DNA of 64,000 bases from Geobacter sp. FeAm09 (GCF_008330225.1 NZ_CP042466.1:1-64000); one strand, 5' to 3'. Positions 27,506-36,490 are shown, counted from the stretch's first letter. The notes: generated from the letters alone by a model not told the origin. Made by a program: numbers and translations.

Positions 27506-27717
27506 CCATGACTTGTAAATGCGGCCATGCTGCCGACCTAGACGAATTCTGCCGGACTCCTATAGGTGGTGACTTGCCACCGGGTTACTTCCAATGTCCG
27601 GGGTGTGGTTATGCCTTTCGGCGGGTGGAGAGCGAGCACCGGCTTCTACGAGCGGGTGACGAAGCGATGATTATCCCCGGCAAGGTGGATCTGGTACCAA
27701 CGGAACGGAGACTATGA
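27496..27717 (+). CDS. Zinc-ribbon protein, 73 aa
   Basis: Starts MCVTMTCKCGHAADLDEFC and has a second pair in FQCPGCGYAFRR, giving a four-cysteine zinc ribbon. The rest is a short beta-rich tail. The stop overlaps the start of the transglycosylase gene as ATGA. No partner is known; small zinc ribbons of this kind are common in phages and conjugative elements. Confidence 0.6.
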   Translation: MCVTMTCKCGHAADLDEFCRTPIGGDLPPGYFQCPGCGYAFRRVESEHRLLRAGDEAMIIPGKVDLVPTERRL

Positions 27718-28250
27718 AAGCACAAGGCATCATCATAGCGGCAATGCTGGTGATCCCGGCCTTCTCCCACGCCTTCTGCTTCGAGGAAGCGGGCCGGGAA
27801 TACGATATTTCCCCGCTCCTCCTCTGGAGCATCGCGAAGAATGAAAGCGGGTTCAACCCAAAAGCGGTTGGTCGGAACGCTAATGGCACCTTCGATTATG
27901 GTGTGATGCAGATCAACTCCTCCTGGGCAGCCACATTGGGGCCTGCCCGCTGGAACGCCCTCGCGGATCCCTGCACCAACGTCCGCACCGGCGCCTGGAT
28001 ACTGAGGCAGTGCATCGACCAGTACGGATATGACTGGCGTGCTGTTGGTTGCTACAACTCCCGGACGCCTGCCAAGCGGGATCGTTACGCCGCGAAGATT
28101 GAGCGAATTGTCCGAGACGTCCGCAAATATGTCCGGCCAGTGCAACCAGTGGCAGATTTGCCACAACCGAAAAATGGAACAGCGGCTGCCGAAAAGCCCT
28201 GGGAGCTGGTGTTCGGCAAAACCGACGAAACCGAACGGGTAGTACAGTGA
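27714..28250 (+). CDS. VirB1-like lytic transglycosylase
   Basis: 178 aa. A signal peptide (AAMLVIPAFSHA) precedes an SLT domain with catalytic E44 in IAKNESGFNP, then GVMQINSSW and VGCYNS. Such enzymes open peptidoglycan to let the secretion channel through. It lies far from the mating-pair operon, in the early accessory operon, overlapping the zinc-ribbon gene by 4 bp. The C-terminal tail is a disordered linker. Confidence 0.85.
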   Translation: MKAQGIIIAAMLVIPAFSHAFCFEEAGREYDISPLLLWSIAKNESGFNPKAVGRNANGTFDYGVMQINSSWAATLGPARWNALADPCTNVRTGAWILRQCIDQYGYDWRAVGCYNSRTPAKRDRYAAKIERIVRDVRKYVRPVQPVADLPQPKNGTAAAEKPWELVFGKTDETERVVQ

Positions 28251-28274
28251 TGGCAAAGCAATGTGAGGTGGACA

Positions 28275-28994
28275 ATGAGCAAACAGAAGATCATCGAGCG
28301 TATCAAGAAGTTGCTGAAGCTGGCCAACAGTAGCAACGAACACGAAGCGGCTGCGGCAGCAGCAGCAGCTAAAGCCCAGGAACTCCTTTCTCAATATAAC
28401 CTTGACGAGTCCCTGCTCTCTGAAGGAGGTGAGGATTCCAAAGCAGCCGGCATGGCCAGTGTCAAAACTCTTATACGTCTGCCGTCATGGGGATACACGC
28501 TTGCCTCAGCGGTCGCGGCAGCTTTCGATTGTGATTATTACCACTGTAGCGGAACGGGCGACATCTGTTTTATTGGCGTGGATCTCGACCATGAAATTGC
28601 GAGCTTCACCTTTGAATATCTGTTCAAGACCATCAGAAGCCTCTCCACCTCGTTTATGCGTAAAAGCCAGCAGCGTAGGTTGACGCCAAAGGGGCAGATA
28701 AGGGTCAGGCGATCCTACTGTCAGGGATGCACTGAGGTCGTGTGCCGGGAACTCCAGGAGCAGGGTATGAGAACCCCCGTCACCACGAAAGCGTTGGTGC
28801 CTGTCAAGAAGGCACTGATCGCTGCGGAGATGGAAAAGATCGGCATCACGACGTTTGATCTCAAAACAGAATCCCTTAGCCAGCGGGCATACTGGACCGG
28901 TCGACGCGATGGCGCAAACATCGACTGCGGCCGTAAAGGGCTCCAGGGCAGCAACAAGCCATACTCCATGATTGGAGGTGGCCATGCCCAGTAA
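28275..28994 (+). CDS. DUF2786-domain protein
   Basis: 239 aa. The N-terminus matches DUF2786 (IIERIKKLLKLANSSNEHEA, followed by an alanine-rich helix and LLSQYNLDES). The middle has a His/Cys-containing domain (DYYHCSGTGDICFIGVDLD), and the C-terminus ends GGGHAQ. Function of the family is unknown; members are frequent in phages and plasmids. The ATG at 28275 has GAGGTGG upstream. It overlaps the next gene by 11 bp. Confidence 0.75.
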   Translation: MSKQKIIERIKKLLKLANSSNEHEAAAAAAAAKAQELLSQYNLDESLLSEGGEDSKAAGMASVKTLIRLPSWGYTLASAVAAAFDCDYYHCSGTGDICFIGVDLDHEIASFTFEYLFKTIRSLSTSFMRKSQQRRLTPKGQIRVRRSYCQGCTEVVCRELQEQGMRTPVTTKALVPVKKALIAAEMEKIGITTFDLKTESLSQRAYWTGRRDGANIDCGRKGLQGSNKPYSMIGGGHAQ

Positions 28995-29649
28995 CTTTAG
29001 TGTTTATAGGCAGTTCCTTGGATGTTCGGAGAGTGAGATGAATGAATTTCTTGGCCCACCTGCGATGGAATGGCTGTATAGGCAAAACCGCCAACTTATT
29101 TACGAGATAGACGGAAACCCAGTCACATTCACGTTAGACAACGGCCGGGTCAATGAAATAGGCCAGCTTGCGGAACGCAGGTTTCATCGTCGGCTTGAGC
29201 CAACTGAAACAACCCGAGTGATTATCAGAACTGATAACTCGATATTTGAGGGGGTAATTGATGATGTCTCGGAGCGTAGCATTGCGATAACTATAACAAA
29301 CGTGCTTGATTCTCCAGAAGAACAAGTAAAGGTTACAATTTGTACTCAACTACGTACTTCTCAGTTAGTAAAGAAGTGCATCGTCCTGGAAGGCAAAATC
29401 CATTCACGTAGAAACTCTGCCAGCCAAAAAAAGATAATTATAATATTCACCCAAAAGGGAACGCATTCGCACCAGATACTTCGAGAGTTCATTAACTATC
29501 ATTTGGCTGTTTTGTCTTTGAAAGGGCACATCGCTCTGCCCAACTCGGCCACATCAGGCCAGACCACAATTAAAAGTGATTGGTGTGGATACTGCCCTGA
29601 CCAGTTATGCGAAAAAACGACAAATTTCCATTTTAGCAAGGAGTTCTAA
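28984..29649 (+). CDS. Hypothetical protein with possible PilZ-like domain
   Basis: 221 aa from the ATG at 28984 (GGAGGTGG upstream). The region RVIIRTDNSIFEGVIDDVSERSI plus VKVTICTQL and IVLEGKIHSRR resembles the layout of a PilZ beta-barrel, but no full RxxxR...DxSxxG signature is present. A CPDQLCE pair lies near the end. Composition is clearly AT-richer than the upstream genes, suggesting a separate origin. Function unknown. Confidence 0.5.
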   Translation: MPSNFSVYRQFLGCSESEMNEFLGPPAMEWLYRQNRQLIYEIDGNPVTFTLDNGRVNEIGQLAERRFHRRLEPTETTRVIIRTDNSIFEGVIDDVSERSIAITITNVLDSPEEQVKVTICTQLRTSQLVKKCIVLEGKIHSRRNSASQKKIIIIFTQKGTHSHQILREFINYHLAVLSLKGHIALPNSATSGQTTIKSDWCGYCPDQLCEKTTNFHFSKEF

Positions 29650-30282
29650 ATGTCAAATAACCTCATAATCGGCGGTCCCCGTACAGGCAAAACATCTCTT
29701 CTCAGAAAATACTTCCTGGAAAATTATGACGGCGGGCCGTGCATCATCTTCATGAGAGAAGCTGAGGGCTCAACACTAAAGACATGCCTTATTGGTGACG
29801 GGCTTTCGGAAACAGATTTTCTGCACCTGCGAACAAGCGACATGATGAATTTCTCTATTCCCAAAGTAATTCCCCCAATCGTTTTTCTAACCGTCAGCGG
29901 TGAATTTAACGGCGAACTCAGCCAAAGCTTTAAGGATATGGTAGTTGCCCTTGTAAAAAAAATGCCTATAAGCACAGAAATTTACCTGGATGATGCGGGA
30001 TATTGGGGGGAGGATGTGCGGCTATTTGCTGATTGCAACTTGACCGCAATCTATCAGTCAATGAATCAGCTTTCCCAAATAATTGTTGAACACGAAAAAT
30101 TCGTTGACACCTTCCAGTTCATAACATTTTTCGCAAATAACGACACAAAAACACACGAGCTGGCCCGACGCTGCATGTTCAAAAAGGAGTTACCTGTTAC
30201 GGCTGATATAGGACACGTTATCCGAAATTTGCCTAGACACTGCTTACTCCTTGCCGGCCCACCTTCGCAAATCGAGCTATAG
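29650..30282 (+). CDS. P-loop ATPase of unknown role, 210 aa
   Basis: Begins with a Walker A motif (NLIIGGPRTGKTSLLRKY, G8-T15). A Walker B-like segment EIYLDDAGYWGED lies near residue 115, and a sensor-like AIYQSMNQLSQII follows. The size and motif order resemble small additional-strand ATPases related to FtsK/HerA or VirD4 fragments, but it is not a full coupling protein. It starts right after AAGGAG at the end of the previous gene. Confidence 0.55.
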   Translation: MSNNLIIGGPRTGKTSLLRKYFLENYDGGPCIIFMREAEGSTLKTCLIGDGLSETDFLHLRTSDMMNFSIPKVIPPIVFLTVSGEFNGELSQSFKDMVVALVKKMPISTEIYLDDAGYWGEDVRLFADCNLTAIYQSMNQLSQIIVEHEKFVDTFQFITFFANNDTKTHELARRCMFKKELPVTADIGHVIRNLPRHCLLLAGPPSQIEL

Positions 30283-30283
30283 A

Positions 30284-30658
30284 ATGGCAACTTTACAGCC
30301 CAAAGCCCTGCCCGGCACCACCTACGAAATGCCAACCGCATGCGGCCCGATCTACGTCACGATTCTTCGCGATGCTGATACCGGTCGTCTTCATGGGCTC
30401 AAACTCCGCTTCGGCAAGAGTGGCGGCTGCGGTGCCGCCTTTGCCGACGGCATGGCCAGCGTTGTCAGTTCTGCTCTACAGGCTGGCATGGAGCCCTCCC
30501 TGATCTCCAGGGATCTTGGTGGCATAAATTGCCATCTGGGGAATAACACCTGCATGCACGCCGTCGCATGCGCATTCGCTGAAGAGTTGGGGATTCCACC
30601 AGAAGACAACAGCCCTTCGGGTGTACCGATTATTGAGGATTCATATTATGGAGAATAA
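30284..30658 (+). CDS. TSCPD-domain protein
   Basis: 124 aa from the ATG at 30284. It has the pattern of the TSCPD domain found at the end of B12-dependent ribonucleotide reductases (YVTILRD, LKLRFGKSGGCGAAFADGMA, LGGINCHLGNNTCMHAVACA) with three or more conserved cysteines. As a stand-alone protein its function is unknown; it is likely to bind a metal. It overlaps the radical SAM gene by 11 bp, so the two may work together. Confidence 0.65.
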   Translation: MATLQPKALPGTTYEMPTACGPIYVTILRDADTGRLHGLKLRFGKSGGCGAAFADGMASVVSSALQAGMEPSLISRDLGGINCHLGNNTCMHAVACAFAEELGIPPEDNSPSGVPIIEDSYYGE

Positions 30659-31529
30659 GACGGCTTCCGCTTTTGACAAATACCGTGGCGGCCACGGGAC
30701 CAAAGAATGGGCCGAAGAAACCTACAGCATCGGTACAGGGTGCGCCCACGGCTGCCTGTATTGTTCCGTCAGAAGTAGGCAAATGAGGCTGAAACGTATC
30801 GGCTCGCGTGAAGAATGGTTGGCGGAGAAGATAAGACTGAAAGCCACCGGAATCAAAGCTCTGCGAACTGGAGTGATCATGTTCCCCTCGTCCCACGATA
30901 TCTCACCACACTACCTCGATCATTCCATCGAGGCACTGCGGCAGACGTTGGCCGCTGGCAACAAGGTGCTGATCGTCTCAAAACCACATATTGAGTGCAT
31001 CAGGACCCTGATCGGTCAACTTGTGCGATATAGGCACCAGATACTGTTCCGCTTCACCATCGGCGCTCTAGATGAAGACCTTGTCAGGTTATGGGAACCC
31101 TATGCGCCGCCCCCGGAAGAGAGGCTGGCGGCATTGGAGTACGCCTATGCAGCCGGTTTCAACACATCAGTCTCGATTGAACCCATGCTGGCAGGCGTGC
31201 AAGAGACACTAAAGGTAGTCGATGCGGTCTCCCGGTCTGTCTCGGAGACCATCTGGATCGGAAAAATGAACAGGATTCGCGAACGGGTTGATGGCATGAA
31301 CAAGCTGGAAGTCGCCCGGGCCGTGGAGCTCCTCATGGAACAGCAGACGGACGGCGATATTCTCGAACTCACCACGCTTCTCCAAGACAACCCCCAGATT
31401 CGCTGGAAGGACTCCATCAAGAAGGTGTTGGCCAAGCACAGAAAAAAGCACCCGGCTCAAGAGCTTCTGCATAGCTGTATGGAGGGGATTCGTAGGCTAT
31501 GGTCGCCCCTGGGAAAAGACGGTTTTTAG
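30648..31529 (+). CDS. Radical SAM protein (SPL-like)
   Basis: 293 aa. The iron-sulfur motif GCAHGCLYCS (C32, C36, C39) follows a basic N-terminus. The barrel continues with TGVIMFPSSHDISPHYL, VLIVSKPHIE, RFTIGALDEDLVRLWEP and VSIEPMLAG, as in spore-photoproduct-lyase-like radical SAM proteins that phages and mobile elements carry. It would cleave SAM to make a 5'-deoxyadenosyl radical. The substrate is unknown; the TSCPD protein is the most likely partner. Confidence 0.8.
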   Translation: MENKTASAFDKYRGGHGTKEWAEETYSIGTGCAHGCLYCSVRSRQMRLKRIGSREEWLAEKIRLKATGIKALRTGVIMFPSSHDISPHYLDHSIEALRQTLAAGNKVLIVSKPHIECIRTLIGQLVRYRHQILFRFTIGALDEDLVRLWEPYAPPPEERLAALEYAYAAGFNTSVSIEPMLAGVQETLKVVDAVSRSVSETIWIGKMNRIRERVDGMNKLEVARAVELLMEQQTDGDILELTTLLQDNPQIRWKDSIKKVLAKHRKKHPAQELLHSCMEGIRRLWSPLGKDGF

Positions 31530-31669
31530 GACACGATTACATCGAGGTCGAGACGAGGGGAGAGATACCCCGCGTTACAACATAGCAGGCCGGGCAACAG
31601 GGCCGAGACAGTCAAAGACAGTAACGCTTCGCTCTGTCCATTCGTTTCACTCATAAACGCGGACAAAAA

Positions 31670-32095
31670 TCAGATGACATCAACCACAAGCTTCTTTCCG
31701 AAAATCGCCAACGCTGTCTCGATCTGCTCGATCCGGCTCTTGTGCCGCAGAGACAGAAGTCGGTCCACCAGAGTGGGAGCCAGGTTCAACATACGTGCGA
31801 GATCCGCTTTCTTTTTGCCAGCGTCCAACATGGTGTTGTGCAGGATCACTTTGCCGGCAGCTACGACCGGCAGCACAACAACAGGGCGTCCATTGGCCGG
31901 AGACGGATATGGAATACGTTGCCGATCGTCCATATACGATTCCAGCATGGTTTCGAGAGCGTCCTGTGCCCAAACGAGAGCCTCGGTTTCATCATCTCCC
32001 TCGGTGATCGCCTCGGGAATGTCGGGAAAAGTAACCACAAACCCGCCTTCTTCAGCAGGTTCGAGATGTACGGGATATGCCAACACGCTTATCAC
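31670..32095 (-). CDS. hicB: HicB-family antitoxin
   Basis: 141 aa. An N-terminal HicB fold (YPVHLEPAEEGGFVVTFPDI, GDDETEALVWAQDALE) binds the toxin. A C-terminal HTH (KKADLARMLNLAPTLVDRLL) binds the operator. It lies 4 bp downstream of the hicA-like gene on the same strand, the usual order. It would neutralise HicA and repress the pair. Confidence 0.85.
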   Translation of the reverse strand: MISVLAYPVHLEPAEEGGFVVTFPDIPEAITEGDDETEALVWAQDALETMLESYMDDRQRIPYPSPANGRPVVVLPVVAAGKVILHNTMLDAGKKKADLARMLNLAPTLVDRLLSLRHKSRIEQIETALAIFGKKLVVDVI

Positions 32096-32099
32096 CTCC

Positions 32100-32288
32100 T
32101 TATTTCAGGCCGAGTTGCTTTTTGACACCCTCAACCAAGCCCTTTTTCAACTCTCTGCCATGTCCATGCATCGGCAGTTCGCTCTTGCGGTCGCCGAGTT
32201 TCACGATCAGATGGCCGCCACCGCCCTTCTTTGCCTCGAAGGTGCATCCTTGTTTCTCCAACCATCTTTTCATTTCGGCGCTGTTCAT
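32100..32288 (-). CDS. hicA: HicA-family mRNA interferase toxin
   Basis: 62 aa with the HicA double-stranded-RNA-binding-like fold: MNSAEMKRWLEKQGC, KKGGGGHLIVKLGDR with the catalytic histidine in GGHL, and LPMHGHGRELKKGLVEGV. HicA cleaves mRNA until bound by HicB. There is no Shine-Dalgarno before the ATG at 32288, and the predicted transcript starts at or next to it. The pair likely helps maintain the element. Confidence 0.85.
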   Translation of the reverse strand: MNSAEMKRWLEKQGCTFEAKKGGGGHLIVKLGDRKSELPMHGHGRELKKGLVEGVKKQLGLK

Positions 32289-32294
32289 GAACTA

Positions 32295-32323
32295 AATATA
32301 AACAAATATGTTTATAAAGTCAA
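32295..32323 (-). promoter_or_regulatory. hicAB promoter with overlapping operator
   Basis: On the minus strand TTGACT (32323-32318) and TATATT (32300-32295) are 17 bp apart. An inverted repeat, tataaac (32297-32303) and gtttata (32310-32316), covers the spacer and part of the -10, so bound HicB would exclude RNA polymerase. Confidence 0.65.
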
Positions 32324-32345
32324 TAAAAAAATAAACATAAATGTA

Positions 32346-32922
32346 TATTTTTTGCGGCCACTTTGTTGGCCCGTCGAGGCTTGGCAGGCATTGAACCCGT
32401 TTTTACATACCTCAAGACAGGTCTTTACAAGCCCCTTTAAGCTCCGACACGGCTTAAAGGGGCTTGTTGGGGCTTGCGAGGTCTCCCGAAAGGCCCCGTC
32501 AGGGCTTATCGGGACTTAAGAATCCCCGTAAAGGCCCGTCAGGGCTTTACGGGAAAAGATGTTTTTGGGGATCCATGGTGTGCGGACAGCGTCCGCATCG
32601 TCCACAAGTCCATAGGCCATCGGGCCGTAAGCGAAAGACTAGCTTTCGCGGGCCGATGAGGCTGTGGACCCTGTGGACGAAAGAGCAGTTGGTTACATTC
32701 AGACCTGTCCACATTGTTGGTAACTCCAGCGCACGAAGGAACCGCAGGCGAGTTATCAACATTGTGGGCAGGTCGTCCGGCACCCGAAGGGGCGACGACT
32801 CGCGGCGGTTTGCGAGCCGTCGGGCGTAGCCTGCCGTAGTGGGGACCCGCCGGAGGCGGGTTCGTTTTTCGGAACCGGTCGCGGAGCGACCCCGCGCGAA
32901 TTTTTTACCCAGGGGGAATTAC
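32346..32922. other. Structured non-coding region before the relaxase, candidate oriT
   Basis: 577 bp without a credible gene. It holds a perfect 14-bp inverted repeat (32429-32442 with 32452-32465), a 9-bp one (32525-32533 with 32545-32553), a gcggac/gtccgc hairpin at 32582-32596, the 79-bp repeat copy C, a 9-of-10 stem near 32794-32821 and GC hairpins up to 32900. Origins of transfer of MobF systems usually lie beside the relaxase gene and carry such repeats. The nick site is not identified. Confidence 0.5.
32600..32678 (-). repeat. 79-bp self-complementary repeat, copy C
   Basis: On the minus strand it begins GTCCACAGGGTCCACAG and ends ATGGACTTGTGGAC. The two ends pair with each other; an inner CGAAAG/CTTTCG stem closes the loop. 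It matches copies A (36491) and B (36701) over the full length, with changes mainly in the loop half. It is flanked by a gcggac hairpin in place of the attccctgc hairpin of the other copies. Confidence 0.75.
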
Positions 32923-35784
32923 TTGAAACCCATGAAGATTACGGCTGGCAAGGCGGCCGAATACTATTACCAGGCCGACCCCGTGTTCGGCGACGGTGCC
33001 CAGGGTAATGGCGTCTGGCTAGGCGGCGGAGCCGAGGCCCTGGGCCTTGCCGGCACAGTGGACCTGGAGCAGTTTACCAATCTGCTCTACGGTATGAGTC
33101 CAGACGGCACCGACCGACTCGTCGGCAAGCCAGCCGACCACCACAAGAACGCCGCCACGGACATCATTCTTGACTTTCCAAAGTCCATGTCGCTGATCGC
33201 GCTCTATGACCCGAAGTTCCGTGAGGGGCTCAAAGAAGCGTTGCGGGAGACGGCACAGCACGTGGACCGCCACATCTACGGCCGTCAGACCAGAGACGGC
33301 GAAACTGAGCTGGTCAAGGGCAAGGGCGTTATGGCGCTCTACTTCCACAGCACTAGCCGCGCCAACGACGTCCACATGCACGGTCATCTGGTCAACCTAA
33401 ACATGGTTCAGCGGCCAGATGGCAGTTGGTCAACGTTGGAGAATCGACCGTTGTTCGTGGCTCAGAAGGAGAATCAGCAAGAATTGTACAGCCGCGTTGC
33501 GGTCTTGGCTCGTGAGTGTGGCTATGGGATAGAGCTCTCCCGCAACAAGGGTGGCATGATTGTTCCGGAGATCGCCGGAGTCTCCCGGGAGGTGATTGAG
33601 CAGTTTAGCAAGCGGTGGTCTGACATCAAGGAAGCGGACAAGTTGGCCTCTGTGCTGGCCCAGAAACTACCAGGACTGAACGAAAAGGACATCAACGAGC
33701 TCGTGCAGCTCCACACCAAGGCTGAGAAGAACCTTGCCGTCACTGAAGATGAAATGGTCAAGGGCCACACCATGCAGTTAAGGGCCATGGGGACCTCCCC
33801 CGAGCAGTTGCTCATCACTGCCAAGGAACTCGGTTCCACTCAGAAGTTATCTGGAATGACCGCCCGTGACTACATCAAAACGGCCACAACGGACCTCGTG
33901 GAACATGAATCCGTTGTTAGTGGCTCAAAAATCGTTTCTGAGGCGGTCAAGATATCGGTAGGGGAAATGACCAGGCCTGAACTTGAAGCGGCTTTCCAAG
34001 AGGCACGAATGGCCGGAGAATTCGTCAACTACGGTAAGGACCGGTTCTCCACACCCGAAATGCAGCACATGGAAGTTATGGTTGCCGAAACTGCGGTACG
34101 CGGGCGGGAGGCCTTCACTCCGCTCATGTCGCCGGAGGCTGCCCGGGCGGCGGTGGAGGACTTCGAGGCGGCCCGGGGGATCAAGGCCACGGACGGCCAG
34201 ACCCGGTCCATTGAGTATGTTCTGACCGGGAGTGGAAGGTTGATGTTGATCCAAGGGGACGCCGGCGCCGGGAAGTCCACGGCCTTCGCAGCGATATTCG
34301 CATCCCTGAAGGATCGGGAAGATGTGACGGCCCGGGGTTTCGGCTTCCAGGGTAAGGCCGCCGCCGAGTTACAGCGCAGCTCCGGGCTGTCGAGCCAAAC
34401 CATAGATTCCTTCCTGCTTTCCAAGCCGACCGAAGATACCGGCCGGCAGCTCTGGGTTGTGGACGAGGCCTCCATGGTTGGTAGCCGTCACTTGCACGGC
34501 ATGATGGAGCGGGCACTTCAGGAAAACGCCCAGATCGTGCTTGTAGGTGACGGCAAGCAAATAGCGGCTATTGCCGCCGGCAAATTGTTCCTGGACTTAC
34601 AGGAGCATGGGCTGGTGGAGAGCTCGCGTATGGAGGAAATACAGCGGCAGAAGACCGGCTACACCAAGGAGATCGCAGCGCATTTGAAGAACCATGACGT
34701 AGGCGCCGCCTTCTCGGTCTTGGACCGCGAAGGCAACATCTACGAGATAAAGGATAGGGAGGAGCGAATTCAGTTCGCAGCCGAGCGGTACGTGGCGGCC
34801 GGCAAGGACGCACTGATTATGACCGTCACCAACCGTGACCGGAAAGACCTGATCGAGGCAATCCGCGCCATGGAGAAGGCATGTGGAAGAATCGGAGAAG
34901 AGGATCACGTCTTCAACGTCCGGACGCCGGTTAATCTCATTGGCATCGACAAGAGGCTAGCAGCCTCGTACGAGCCGGGCAACATGGTATTCCTGCGGGA
35001 TGACGTTGCAGGCCTGCGGCGAGGGAGCGAGGCGCAGATCATCGAGCGTGACACTGGCAGCAACACGATCAGGGTAAGGGATGTGGGCGGCCGGGAGCAC
35101 GACATCGACCTGCGTCGGCATGGAGGAGACCTGTCGCAGTTTGAGGAAAAAGCGACACCGTTCAGCATTGGCGAAAAGGTCATGTGGACCAAGAATGACA
35201 ACAGCGAATATGGGAAGAATAACAGCCTGAAAAATAGCGTCGCCGGGCATCTTCAAGTGTTTAATGATGACGGGACATCACAGATTCTGACTGAACATGG
35301 CAATCTGGTCAAGATTCAAATGGAAGGTGCCTACATTACCAATGGCCAGGGGGCCACCATCGACAAGGCCCAGGGGGTAACCGCAGAGTTCTGCATCACA
35401 ATGATGCCGTCCGACGCGCCGGCAGAGCTGCTGTCTGAAAATAAAAACTACGTGGCCATGACACGCATGACCCACGAGCTGGAACTGATAACGGACTCAA
35501 AAGAAGACCTGCTGGAGATGGTCGATGATCCGCAAATCAAGACATCCACACTGGAGCACATGTCACAGCGGATTGCAGAACTCAAGGAGAGCGCGGAACA
35601 GTCCCTGGCCGACCAGAGGGAAGAACTAGAGCACCTGACCGATCAAGAGACATCAGCGAACCGGCAGATCGACCGACAACTGCTCCTGGAGCAGGAGTTG
35701 AATATTACTGATGCAGTCGAGAAAGAACATGAGCCTGTTCATGATCATGATCACGGTCATGATGACATGGAAGTAGGCCTATAA
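32923..35784 (+). CDS. traI: MobF-family conjugative relaxase/helicase (TraI/TrwC-like)
   Basis: 953 aa. The TTG at 32923 has AGGGGGA six bases upstream; an ATG at 32932 is the alternative. The relaxase domain shows the tyrosine cluster YYY (14-16) and the metal-binding motif HMHGHLVNLN. A RecD-like helicase follows, with Walker A GDAGAGKST (about 445-453) and Walker B LWVVDEASMV, and a UvrD-C-like end (QGATIDKAQGVTAE, NYVAMTRMTHE). The C-terminus is acidic and His-rich. It nicks oriT, stays bound to the 5' end and unwinds the transferred strand. Confidence 0.9.
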   Translation: MKPMKITAGKAAEYYYQADPVFGDGAQGNGVWLGGGAEALGLAGTVDLEQFTNLLYGMSPDGTDRLVGKPADHHKNAATDIILDFPKSMSLIALYDPKFREGLKEALRETAQHVDRHIYGRQTRDGETELVKGKGVMALYFHSTSRANDVHMHGHLVNLNMVQRPDGSWSTLENRPLFVAQKENQQELYSRVAVLARECGYGIELSRNKGGMIVPEIAGVSREVIEQFSKRWSDIKEADKLASVLAQKLPGLNEKDINELVQLHTKAEKNLAVTEDEMVKGHTMQLRAMGTSPEQLLITAKELGSTQKLSGMTARDYIKTATTDLVEHESVVSGSKIVSEAVKISVGEMTRPELEAAFQEARMAGEFVNYGKDRFSTPEMQHMEVMVAETAVRGREAFTPLMSPEAARAAVEDFEAARGIKATDGQTRSIEYVLTGSGRLMLIQGDAGAGKSTAFAAIFASLKDREDVTARGFGFQGKAAAELQRSSGLSSQTIDSFLLSKPTEDTGRQLWVVDEASMVGSRHLHGMMERALQENAQIVLVGDGKQIAAIAAGKLFLDLQEHGLVESSRMEEIQRQKTGYTKEIAAHLKNHDVGAAFSVLDREGNIYEIKDREERIQFAAERYVAAGKDALIMTVTNRDRKDLIEAIRAMEKACGRIGEEDHVFNVRTPVNLIGIDKRLAASYEPGNMVFLRDDVAGLRRGSEAQIIERDTGSNTIRVRDVGGREHDIDLRRHGGDLSQFEEKATPFSIGEKVMWTKNDNSEYGKNNSLKNSVAGHLQVFNDDGTSQILTEHGNLVKIQMEGAYITNGQGATIDKAQGVTAEFCITMMPSDAPAELLSENKNYVAMTRMTHELELITDSKEDLLEMVDDPQIKTSTLEHMSQRIAELKESAEQSLADQREELEHLTDQETSANRQIDRQLLLEQELNITDAVEKEHEPVHDHDHGHDDMEVGL

Positions 35785-35803
35785 CAACCTGGAGGAAAAG
35801 ACC

Positions 35804-36037
35804 ATGGCAAAGCAGAAACCAACGGCTGATGAAATGTTGAAGCGGGCACAAGCGATGCTCAAGAAGGCGTCGGCTGCCAAGAAGGAGGAAGAGAGGGCAA
35901 AACTGGTCAGGCTAGGCCAGCTCTTGACGGATTGTCTGAATGAGAAAATTACCGTGGAGCAGATGCTGACCGAAGCAAACGAAGTCGCAAGGCTTACGGG
36001 TGCAGGTGCAGTCAAAGGTGCAGTGAATGAAACCTGA
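35804..36037 (+). CDS. 77-aa helical protein after the relaxase
   Basis: Begins MAKQKPTADEMLKRAQAMLKK and continues as one charged helix (AKKEEERAKLVRLGQLLTDCL) with a short tail. GGAGG precedes the ATG. No family is recognised; basic coiled-coil proteins in this place can be relaxosome accessory factors. It overlaps the next small gene by 11 bp. Confidence 0.55.
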   Translation: MAKQKPTADEMLKRAQAMLKKASAAKKEEERAKLVRLGQLLTDCLNEKITVEQMLTEANEVARLTGAGAVKGAVNET

Positions 36038-36257
36038 AAACGACGCCTGTGAACGGATCAAGGGCATGCTTGCGAAGATCGAGCAAGGAACGATCGAGCC
36101 GTATGAAGGATTCAGAAACATCCGCTGGCACGCCGACTTGTACATGGTGTGGGCAGATATGACCGGACCGGCTCCCCGGCCTGTGGTTGAGGAGCCGGGG
36201 AATGCTGATGCAGGTCAGGCTGAATTTGCCGATGTCAGGCTCCACGTGGAGAGGTAA
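36027..36257 (+). CDS. 76-aa hypothetical protein
   Basis: Starts MKPENDACERIKGMLAKIEQG, contains FRNIRWHADLYMVWADM and ends in a proline/acid-rich tail. It overlaps the previous gene by 11 bp, indicating coupling. No known family. The gene is followed by about 930 bp without coding capacity. Confidence 0.5.
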   Translation: MKPENDACERIKGMLAKIEQGTIEPYEGFRNIRWHADLYMVWADMTGPAPRPVVEEPGNADAGQAEFADVRLHVER

Positions 36258-36490
36258 TCGATGGCTGAATTATCTGCTCCACAACTGGCATATGGGCGTT
36301 CCCCCTTCGGGGCCGTTCTGGCGGTCTGCGACCCAAGCCTCGCATGCCCCCGCGAGTCTTGGCCCTGCGGGCGCCGGCCACTGAACGCAAAACCTCTATC
36401 GAGCGTAAGCCCACGGCCCAAAGCGGCAGGCCGCGAACTTACGCTCGAAGCTTCACTCCCTCCAGTCGCAAAGCTAACCCAAAATCTCTC

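Noticed and set aside
31674-32519. A 281-codon plus-strand frame over hicBA
   Set aside because: Antisense to the HicBA pair; composition is not protein-like.
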